DNA of 24,987 nt from PCC-6802 sp031388585. GTDB taxonomy: Bacteria; Cyanobacteriota; Cyanobacteriia; Pseudanabaenales; Pseudanabaenaceae. The position numbers and the translations under genes were made by a program. The notes under the pieces were generated by a model. The model was not told the DNA's origin. It ran no database searches and was given only the letters and a program-made list of their open reading frames with translations. The DNA is taken from contig JANMRU010000370.1 in the NCBI GenBank assembly GCA_031388585.1, forward strand, positions 1-24,987. The letters are read 5' to 3'. Of this stretch, positions 1-6,169 are shown piece after piece. Each line of letters opens with the position of its first letter. Position 1 is the stretch's first letter.

Positions 1-256
1 TGACTGTGTTGTGGGGATGAACGAGGCGATCGGCGACAAGGCCGCGATCGAGTTTTCGCGTGGGTTTTACGGTGCCTTGGGGACGGCAAAAACCTATGAT
101 GAGGCTTTTGCATTTGGTTGTAATGCCATAGATTTACAACCAAATGCAAAAGCCTCTTCATAGGTTTTTGCCGTCCCCAAGGCACCGTAAAACCCACGCG
201 AAAACTCGATCGCGGCCTTATCGCCGATCGCCTCGTTCATCCCAACAACACAGTCA
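1..256. repeat. Large near-perfect inverted repeat (palindrome), arms 1-123 and 134-256
   Basis: Base x pairs with base 257-x from the window edge to the centre. The arms are 123 nt each around a 10-nt unpaired core (124-133). I find only three arm mismatches, at 13/244, 37/220 and 100/157. Since position 1 still pairs with 256, the repeat may continue to the left of the window. Both arms are coding: each carries the 3' end of a CHAT-domain gene, so two paralogs converge and overlap inside the palindrome. All three differences fall at third codon positions of both reading frames, and most are silent, which suggests real diverging genes more than an assembly fold-back. A window or contig edge at such a site still calls for caution. 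Confidence 0.93.
2..163 (+). CDS. 3' end of a CHAT-domain protease paralog (truncated by the window start)
   Basis: An open frame runs from the left edge to a TAG at 161-163. The 53 visible codons read DCVVGMNEAIGDKAA..., then FSRGFYGALGTAKTYDEAF..., and end LQPNAKASS. They are almost identical to the C-terminus of the minus-strand gene at 94-1263, which has DCVVGMNEAIGDKAA, GTAKTYEEAF and the same LQPNAKASS tail. This segment follows the catalytic Cys in CHAT domains. The two genes converge and share 70 bp (94-163), with wobble positions facing wobble positions, so silent changes in one are mostly silent in the other. The partner's N-terminal part, including any cyclase domain, lies outside the window. 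It could be an intact gene or only a duplicated 3' fragment. Confidence 0.75.
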   Translation, partial: DCVVGMNEAIGDKAAIEFSRGFYGALGTAKTYDEAFAFGCNAIDLQPNAKASS

Positions 257-1263
257 ATATGTTGGTGAATTGCCTCTGCTTGCGTCTCGGAATAACAGGA
301 ATTTAGAAAGACACACTCAATCTCAGTTTTAAATAGCTTAAACAGTCCAGCTAGAGCCTCTGCACTGACAAACTGCGTCTGCCCCACTTCATTCTCCAAC
401 GCTAAGCCCTGGGTTTTAGTGCCATGCCCGGAAAAATGTACAATCTGCGGCCTGAGATCCAGCAAAATTGCCTGCAGATCTTTCACCTGTACTGCCCATC
501 TGGTCACAACTTCAAATTGGTTACGGTGTTTGGATCGATCCAGCGATGTCTGAATTTCCCGCACCTCCTCACCTAGCCGCAACTCACTTGTATCCCTGGG
601 ATTGGCTGACAATATAAGAATTCTTTTCAAAGTGTTACTGTTGTCTCCTTGCTTGGCGATCGCCGAATCAGTCCCACGTAAATTTGCCTGAACAGCATCT
701 TTGAGGGGATGAGGAGGTCTCTCTGCATACAAAAGCTCAAAAATCGGCACCGATCCAATTCCTTTCAAATCATGCTCTCCGTGGGAATAGAGCTTGATGC
801 CACCAATTTGAGCGCTCCGCACAAATGCGGCGGCATTTTCCGATAGCAGAATTTGCTCGCCCGTTGCTAATGCTGCCACACGCGCGGCATAATCGACTTC
901 CTGCCCGATGAATTGATTGCCATGCGCCAATGGTGAGCCAATATGCATCCCTATTTTTACGGTGAGCGTTCCCAACGGAGTCGTAATCGGATTGTCAATA
1001 TGACTGTTTTGAATGGCAACCGACCACTGCGCCGCCTGGATAGCATTAGGAAACACCAGAAAATAGCCATCGCCAGGAGGTTCTTCTACCACTCGTCCCT
1101 CATACTGAGAGAGGGATTCGGTAACGCGTTGTCTATGGGGTAGCAGAATAGTATCTCGATATGTCTCGTTGCGATCGCGAATACTATTGCCAGGCAGATT
1201 ATTTTTAATGGCTGTTGAATTCACCAGATCCGTAAATACAAGTGCAATCATATTCTCAGCCAT
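94..1263 (-). CDS. Class III nucleotide cyclase-like domain fused to a CHAT caspase-like protease domain
   Basis: The 389-residue protein has two parts. Residues 1-180 look like a class III adenylate/guanylate cyclase: FTDLVNST with metal-binding Asp12, PGDGYFLVF with Asp65, and a late VDYAARVAAL with Arg127. The usual transition-state Asn of the NxxxR motif is Asp123 here, and the usual substrate Lys before GDG is not evident, so catalysis is uncertain and the domain may be a sensor. Residues 215-389 form a CHAT domain with HFSGHG (276-281, likely catalytic His280) and FLNSCYS (likely nucleophile Cys323). No signal peptide or membrane segment is visible, so it is probably cytoplasmic. A nucleotide-sensing or nucleotide-making protease in stress, death or defence is inference. 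Its last 24 codons overlap the convergent paralog inside the palindrome. Confidence 0.85.
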   Translation of the reverse strand: MAENMIALVFTDLVNSTAIKNNLPGNSIRDRNETYRDTILLPHRQRVTESLSQYEGRVVEEPPGDGYFLVFPNAIQAAQWSVAIQNSHIDNPITTPLGTLTVKIGMHIGSPLAHGNQFIGQEVDYAARVAALATGEQILLSENAAAFVRSAQIGGIKLYSHGEHDLKGIGSVPIFELLYAERPPHPLKDAVQANLRGTDSAIAKQGDNSNTLKRILILSANPRDTSELRLGEEVREIQTSLDRSKHRNQFEVVTRWAVQVKDLQAILLDLRPQIVHFSGHGTKTQGLALENEVGQTQFVSAEALAGLFKLFKTEIECVFLNSCYSETQAEAIHQHIDCVVGMNEAIGDKAAIEFSRGFYGALGTAKTYEEAFAFGCKSMALQPNAKASS

Positions 1264-1336
1264 AGAACCCTTGCCTCTATCTGACTATTAGATTAACAAT
1301 ATAACGGTTTATGATCGATAGCAATTAGAGATCGGG

Positions 1337-1744
1337 CTATTTCATCAAATGCGTATCAAGTTCTGAATATTTAGAGAATAAACCATCAATACTGGCTAAT
1401 TTCGCTTTATATTCCAGCGCTGTAGCAATAATTAGGCGGTCAAACGGATCTTTATGGATTGGAGATAATTCTACGGCACGGCAGGTAATTTCAGGTGTTA
1501 ACGGAAACAATGTAATGCCTGTTGGCTCTAATGCCTCCTGAAACCATTGATTTGCCGCAGAAGGTAGCTCTAGTCTTCCTCTCTGTTGTGATAGTGCAAT
1601 TTCATAGCAAGAGATTATCGAAACACCTACCTCTTCAGCAGTCTCAATAGCTTGTCGCCAATGAATTGGAAATCGCTCAAACTCTTGAGTAACAAACCAG
1701 AACCAAATATGGGTATCGAGGACGATTACTTCAGACATTCCCAT
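1337..1744 (-). CDS. PIN-domain ribonuclease toxin (VapC-like)
   Basis: The 135-residue protein has the PIN-fold pattern: VLDTHIWFW at the N-terminus (Asp10), SCYEIAL (Glu48), the family motif HKDPFDRLIIATA (Asp99/Asp102) and ASIDGLFSKY (Asp120). These acidic residues would bind the metal ion for RNA cleavage. PIN toxins of type II systems usually cleave tRNA or rRNA; the target here cannot be seen. It overlaps the upstream antitoxin gene by 19 bp, or 13 bp if the second ATG (Met3) is the start. Translation is therefore probably coupled to the antitoxin. Length and motifs are normal for the family, and nothing suggests inactivation. Confidence 0.88.
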   Translation of the reverse strand: MGMSEVIVLDTHIWFWFVTQEFERFPIHWRQAIETAEEVGVSIISCYEIALSQQRGRLELPSAANQWFQEALEPTGITLFPLTPEITCRAVELSPIHKDPFDRLIIATALEYKAKLASIDGLFSKYSELDTHLMK

Positions 1745-1947
1745 TCATCTTCTTCAACAATAGGACTGACAATATCTCCTAAGGTTTTGCCCTTGCCAGC
1801 AATAGAAGTAGGAGGAGTGCGACGTTTTATGGAAGGGGAGGTCTCTTCTAGGATAGTTACAATTACACGGGCATTTTTGACATGCGGCTGTTCAGCTAAC
1901 CATGTTACTTGACCGTTTTCATAAATCGCTTCGTAACTTTTCAGCAT
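1726..1947 (-). CDS. Small antitoxin partner of the PIN toxin
   Basis: The 73-residue protein begins MLKSYEAIYENGQVTWL, a short beta-rich N-terminus of the type seen in small cyanobacterial antitoxins encoded before PIN toxins. The C-terminal half is charged and probably flexible until it folds on the toxin (ILEETSPSIKRR..., ending VEEDEWECLK). The start is supported by GAGGA about 8 nt upstream on the minus strand. The gene comes first in the pair and overlaps the toxin start, the usual order for type II systems, in which the antitoxin neutralises the toxin and represses the operon. The exact antitoxin family (AbrB-like, AF2212-like or other) was not settled by eye; the role rests on position and size. 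Confidence 0.75.
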   Translation of the reverse strand: MLKSYEAIYENGQVTWLAEQPHVKNARVIVTILEETSPSIKRRTPPTSIAGKGKTLGDIVSPIVEEDEWECLK

Positions 1948-2025
1948 GGCGCTTTCCTCGCGTTTAAACCTCTCTGAAGGTATTCTAACCCTTGCGATCG
2001 CATTTTACCCCTAGCGATCGCACCA

Positions 2026-3549
2026 TCAAAATTCATTGGGAGTTTTGGATAATTGCATCACCCGACTCACCGCCTCCTTCACAAAGGATTTCATAAATTC
2101 ATCCCTGCGATTGAGCTGAAACTGTCGCTGCACGACCTCTGTAATCCCACCATCGCCCCAGTCCTGATCGCGACTGAAATATTCGATAAAGCTCTCACCT
2201 GCAATCCGTGTGAGATAAGCACCTGCAACTGCCTGTACTGTTGCCTTGAGCAAATATCCCACCACCGTAATCGAGATCGCAGTACTGATAATTTGAACTA
2301 CGCCCTTAACGATGCCAAGGCTGGCAAGCGTTGTGCTTAAAGAACCTACCAATTCCCTACCGCGCTTCAAATCGATATCGCAACCGTAAATCTTCCCAAT
2401 TTCTACTACCATCTGTGCGTTAATCGCTGCCGTCGCCAACAGGTCAATCACGGGCAAAGGTGTCGCAAAAATTGCTCCCACAACCAACCACTGAAACCGC
2501 TCAACGATTTTTTCTGCCTTTACCTTGCGCTCCGTATTAATCGTACCGCGTGCTTCCTCGCTCAGTCGCTGTGACTTCAGCAGAATATTATCGGCAACTA
2601 GCTCATCGCCTTCATAATGCAGAATATCCACCATTCTGGCTAGCAAAGCCTGTAAGCGCGGTGGTGGCGTAACTGTTTCGCCAGATTCTAGGGTCAGCGT
2701 GGCAGGACGAGCGGCGATCGCCACCACATCCTCTGCCTCAATAAATTCGCTCACCCTCTCCCGCAAGCGTGTGAGCAGAATTTCGCGATCGCTCTTCGTG
2801 TAGCGATCGGTTTTGTTAAAGACTAAGAGCGATCGCTTGCCAATTTCCGCTAAAGCCTTAAGGGGTGAGTATTCCGAGGAACGCAGATCGTCATCGACCA
2901 CAAACAATAGCAGATCGGCTTCCGTGGCAAGCTGCCGTGCTAGTCGTTCGCGCTCCGTTCCCGCCACTCCCGCTTCTAAAATGCCTGGGCTATCGGTAAT
3001 GACGATCGCCGACTTTAAACCCTTAATCCTAACTGGTCCATAGACCTCACCCACTTTGGTTGTCCCCATCGGTGCGCCCACTTCCCCGACCTGCTTGCCA
3101 ATGAGGGCATTCACGAGAGAGGTTTTACCCGCCGAACCGACACCAAACATCACCACCTGTAACTCTAACCGTGCAAAATTTTGGCGTAGCTCCTCCGAGC
3201 GCTCCAGCAATGACTGCCGCATCACCTCGTCCTGAATTTGGCGCACCTGTTGCTCTAATGCCAACAAGTTCTCACCCGCAGCTTCCACCTTATTGCTCGA
3301 TACTTCGGGTTCGGCACGTTGCTTTTTGGGGCGACGCTGAAATAGCTTAAAGTAACGCCAGATCGCCCAAAATAACCCCAGCAATAATCCCGCTAGCAAG
3401 AGGATAGTAAAGGCTGCTAGAAGTGGCGAAGTGAAGGAAATAGCCCGATAGATCGCGATCAGGCGATCGATTATTGCCAGCACTACCCCAGCTACCGAGC
3501 CAAGTACTAGAAGAAAAATGAGCGATCGCAGCCACGGAAATTTAGACAT
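2026..3549 (-). CDS. Membrane-anchored Era/dynamin-like GTPase with C-terminal DUF697-type domain
   Basis: The 507-residue protein has two predicted N-terminal membrane segments (about residues 9-30 and 41-65), a basic stretch (RRPKKQR), and a coiled-coil-like region around 90-130. The GTPase domain has G1 GVGSAGKT at 136-143, G3 DSPG at 186-189, G4 NKTD at 245-248 and a G5-like IAARPA. After about residue 350, hydrophobic helices (FATPLPVIDLLATAAINAQMV) match the DUF697/YcjF-like tail common in cyanobacterial GTPases of this build. It is likely bound to the inner or thylakoid membrane; the process it serves is unknown. It follows the phosphatase gene by 74 bp on the same strand, so it could be read through from that operon or have its own promoter. 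Confidence 0.88.
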   Translation of the reverse strand: MSKFPWLRSLIFLLVLGSVAGVVLAIIDRLIAIYRAISFTSPLLAAFTILLLAGLLLGLFWAIWRYFKLFQRRPKKQRAEPEVSSNKVEAAGENLLALEQQVRQIQDEVMRQSLLERSEELRQNFARLELQVVMFGVGSAGKTSLVNALIGKQVGEVGAPMGTTKVGEVYGPVRIKGLKSAIVITDSPGILEAGVAGTERERLARQLATEADLLLFVVDDDLRSSEYSPLKALAEIGKRSLLVFNKTDRYTKSDREILLTRLRERVSEFIEAEDVVAIAARPATLTLESGETVTPPPRLQALLARMVDILHYEGDELVADNILLKSQRLSEEARGTINTERKVKAEKIVERFQWLVVGAIFATPLPVIDLLATAAINAQMVVEIGKIYGCDIDLKRGRELVGSLSTTLASLGIVKGVVQIISTAISITVVGYLLKATVQAVAGAYLTRIAGESFIEYFSRDQDWGDGGITEVVQRQFQLNRRDEFMKSFVKEAVSRVMQLSKTPNEF

Positions 3550-3623
3550 ACCGTTGCCATTACTTAGGGCGGAATTGTTGTCATTCCAACTTTAGCAATA
3601 ATTATCGAGCTAAAAGCTGATAG

Positions 3624-5225
3624 CTAACCCACATTAGGGGCACGCCGCACAGCTAGCATAGTGATGTCATCGAACTGATCGGCAGTGTCAATGTGCTTTG
3701 TTAGATGCGTTTCAATCCTTTCAAGTATGGCAGCAGCCGTTTCTGGGGGATCTGCTAACAATTCAATAAATCTATGCTCAGTGAAGAACTTGCTCTCAGG
3801 ATTTTTCGCTTCTGTCACGCCATCCGTATAGCCAACTAACATATCGCCTGGCTCCAAGCAGATTTGCTGCACGCGAAACTTCATATTAGGCATCATGCCT
3901 ACAGCAGGGCCAGTCGGTCTCAGTCTGGCTCTGATGCCATCCTTGTTCAAGATTACCAGAGGTTCGTGACCGCCATTAACGTAGGTCAAGGTTCCTGTCG
4001 TAGAATCCAGCACACCAAAAAAGAGCGTAGCAAACATATTGAGATTGCTATGGTTTTCTGCTACGTAGTCATTGGTCAATCGCACAGCATTTAGCGCGTT
4101 GACGTGATCCAGATTAATCGTTAAGGGTTGTTGACCTGTCGAACTATTCGTCTGTGTGGGGGCGATCGCCACACTACCGACTAAATCTATATTGGAGGAA
4201 AAGACGCGAATCAGGCTACGGAATAGTGCCATAAATAGTGCTGAGCCTACCCCTTTATCGCAGACATCGGCAATTACCAGGCCAATCCCGCCACTGGGTA
4301 ACATAAAAGTATCGTAAAAGTCACCTGCTACCTCACGTGCGGGTTTGAATAGGGCGGCGAGTTCCCATCCGTCTGGCTGCAAAATCTCATTAGGCAGAAA
4401 GTCTTTCTGCATTTTTCGCCCTTTCTCAATCTCATTGCGAGCTACGGCATCCTTAAGTTGACTCTCGTGCAGAACGGCATTTTCGATCGCCTGTGCCGCT
4501 TGAGATGCAAGGGTTGCCAGTAGTTGTAAATCCTCGGCTGTGTAATCAATCGGTTCGTTTTGACTAAAATTAACAACGCCAATCACGTTAGTTCTAGTTT
4601 TGAGGGGAGCGCAGATTAGCGAGCTGACCGGATTTGCGCCTGGCACAAAGCGCGGATCGGAGGAGACATTATTCACAATTTCACCCCTGCCGGAAGCGAA
4701 GACACTGCCAGCGATACCTTCCCCAGGCTTTAAAGCTACGTTAGTATGAACGGCTTGGCCAAAGGCGGCGATCAGCTCTAGCATCCCAGTCGCTTTATTT
4801 AGCAACATCACCGAACCACTGGTAGTTTTGATCAGTTTGCGCGCTTCTTCAATAATCACATTGCAGACTACAGGTAGCTCCAAGGAAGCGGTGATTTTTT
4901 CGGAGAGTTGATAGAAGAGATTAATTTCCTTGTATTTATTCAAAATCTCTTCGGCAAGTTGCTTTCTCTCAATCTCTTTCGCAGACATGAAGGATAAGAG
5001 AGTCGCTAAACCACTGGCTTTCTCACCACCGCTTACCCACCCAACAATCTCATCGCTTAGTTTGATTGGCGATCGCTCCGTGCTCTCTTCATCATCAACA
5101 CCCATCAACAGCTTCCCTTCGGCATTATAAATACCAATGGAAATTCCAATTGAGGCTGCCACATCATTAATAATCCTGGCGGTCTCTTTCTTGCCAACCA
5201 GCTTGCTCAGGTTCAATGAAATCAT
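3624..5225 (-). CDS. icfG: PP2C-family (SpoIIE/RsbU-type) serine phosphatase with GAF sensor, IcfG-like
   Basis: The 533-residue protein has an N-terminal region (1-80), a GAF domain at about 105-250 and a PP2C/SpoIIE-type phosphatase at about 265-530. Metal-binding residues are visible in EVAGDFYD (298-305), VIADVCDKG (317-325) and QFDDITML near the C-terminus. It should dephosphorylate Ser in the neighbouring STAS proteins, opposing the adjacent kinase. The gene content (AGE epimerase, STAS, GlgX, STAS, kinase, phosphatase) matches the icfG cluster of Synechocystis PCC 6803, where IcfG helps coordinate glucose and inorganic carbon use. The start has AGGA about 5 nt upstream and lies 7 bp after the kinase stop, so the two genes are probably coupled. 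The symbol rests on this context and domain match. Confidence 0.88.
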   Translation of the reverse strand: MISLNLSKLVGKKETARIINDVAASIGISIGIYNAEGKLLMGVDDEESTERSPIKLSDEIVGWVSGGEKASGLATLLSFMSAKEIERKQLAEEILNKYKEINLFYQLSEKITASLELPVVCNVIIEEARKLIKTTSGSVMLLNKATGMLELIAAFGQAVHTNVALKPGEGIAGSVFASGRGEIVNNVSSDPRFVPGANPVSSLICAPLKTRTNVIGVVNFSQNEPIDYTAEDLQLLATLASQAAQAIENAVLHESQLKDAVARNEIEKGRKMQKDFLPNEILQPDGWELAALFKPAREVAGDFYDTFMLPSGGIGLVIADVCDKGVGSALFMALFRSLIRVFSSNIDLVGSVAIAPTQTNSSTGQQPLTINLDHVNALNAVRLTNDYVAENHSNLNMFATLFFGVLDSTTGTLTYVNGGHEPLVILNKDGIRARLRPTGPAVGMMPNMKFRVQQICLEPGDMLVGYTDGVTEAKNPESKFFTEHRFIELLADPPETAAAILERIETHLTKHIDTADQFDDITMLAVRRAPNVG

Positions 5226-5232
5226 CGTATTC

Positions 5233-5664
5233 CTATTTATCCTCAGCCAGATTTGGTCGGTTCACTACAAAAATATTGCGATTGCGATCGCCCACATATT
5301 CATACAAAAACTGATCTACGCCATCTAAAGCCAGATACACTCCCAGCCCTCCCACCTGTCGATGCGCTATATGTCGGTCTAAGTCGTCAGGCTTATCCCT
5401 GATATTTGGATCGTAGGGAATCGCACTATCCTCTAAACTGATTGTCAAACAGTGGTCATCAATTCTAGCACCAATACTCACATCCCCCTCCAGACCAGAC
5501 TCTTCGTACCCGTGGACAATGATATTTGTCGCAATCTCATCTACGGCTAAACGGAGACGATAGGCAGCTTTTTTGTCCAGTCCAGCCTCTGTGGCAGATT
5601 TCATCACATACTGCGCGATCGCCCCCAACGAGTCTAGCTTCCCCTCGACAACTAATGGTTCCAT
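5233..5664 (-). CDS. RsbW-type anti-sigma/switch serine kinase (HATPase), Slr1861-like
   Basis: The protein has the GHKL fold: N box RLAVDEIATNIIVHGY, a variant G1 box (LEDSAIPYDP in place of DxGxPFDP, as in many RsbW-like kinases) and a glycine-rich G2 box RQVGGLGVYLA. It should use ATP to phosphorylate a Ser of the STAS proteins and may bind a sigma factor or another target. The frame is open to 5751, but I choose the ATG at 5664 (143 residues). Family-like sequence begins at MEPLVVEGKLDSL, a GAGGTG lies about 12-13 nt upstream, and the extra 29 codons run into a perfect intergenic hairpin. It sits between the second STAS gene and the phosphatase gene, completing a kinase-phosphatase-antagonist set. 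Confidence 0.87.
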   Translation of the reverse strand: MEPLVVEGKLDSLGAIAQYVMKSATEAGLDKKAAYRLRLAVDEIATNIIVHGYEESGLEGDVSIGARIDDHCLTISLEDSAIPYDPNIRDKPDDLDRHIAHRQVGGLGVYLALDGVDQFLYEYVGDRNRNIFVVNRPNLAEDK

Positions 5665-5724
5665 ATAAGTTTTAGTCACCTCATGACTTAGGTTAGATAC
5701 ATCAAGAAGTAGTCTTAAAACCTG

Positions 5725-5768
5725 GCGATTAGCGGTTAGCCAAAAGCTCAAAGCTAACCGCTAATCGC
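5725..5768. other. Perfect 16-bp inverted repeat between STAS and kinase genes
   Basis: GCGATTAGCGGTTAGC (5725-5740) and its exact complement GCTAACCGCTAATCGC (5753-5768) flank a 12-nt loop. A short repeat of the form GCTAATTGCTAATTGCTAA continues to about 5785. The hairpin lies in the intercistronic gap of a minus-strand operon and is not followed by a T-run on that strand, so attenuation, RNA processing or stabilisation is more likely than plain termination. It also counts against the longest kinase start, which would have to read through it. Confidence 0.85.
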
Positions 5769-5781
5769 TAATTGCTAATTG

Positions 5782-6099
5782 CTAAGGATACTGATCTTGA
5801 ATGATTACACTCTGATCGTATCCAGTCTTTACCAAGGTATCCAAGACAGTTTCTTGCGGACTGATAATGTAAATATCTACATTAGTACCCATTTTTTGCT
5901 TGGCAAAGATCAAGACTCTTAAACCCGCACTAGCCATGTATTCCAAATTTTGCATCAACAGCACAAGATGCTTTAGGTTTGGAACAGCAGCTTTTTCAAT
6001 TTCTTCCTTAAAAGTATTTGCTGTGCTAGCATCTAGTTCGCCAGACAAAGCGATTTTAGCAATGCCATCAATCATTTCTAGTTCTGCGCTAAAAGCCAT
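5782..6099 (-). CDS. STAS-domain anti-sigma-factor antagonist, Slr1859-like
   Basis: The 105-residue single STAS domain begins with a beta strand and GELDASTANTF, followed by LLMQNLEYMASAGLRVL. The predicted phospho-acceptor is Ser57 in MASAGLR. The position agrees with my recollection that Synechocystis Slr1859 is phosphorylated on Ser57 by the Slr1861 kinase. The unphosphorylated protein would bind the kinase and free its other partner; the PP2C protein would restore that state. GAGGT lies about 5 nt before the start. It stands between glgX and the kinase gene on the same strand. Compared with the other STAS protein here it has Met-Ala-Ser-Ala in place of Met-Ser-Ser-Ala, so the two may respond differently. 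Confidence 0.9.
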   Translation of the reverse strand: MAFSAELEMIDGIAKIALSGELDASTANTFKEEIEKAAVPNLKHLVLLMQNLEYMASAGLRVLIFAKQKMGTNVDIYIISPQETVLDTLVKTGYDQSVIIQDQYP

Positions 6100-6169
6100 A
6101 ATTACCTCATTTAGTTAATTGAAAGTTTTGTCAGTTGGTAGTTATTTGGTCAACCGATGGTGGCGAAAA

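Noticed and set aside
5665..5751. N-terminal 29-residue extension of the kinase gene
   Set aside because: It reads through a perfect intergenic hairpin and is unlike the family. The ATG at 5664 has a reasonable ribosome site.
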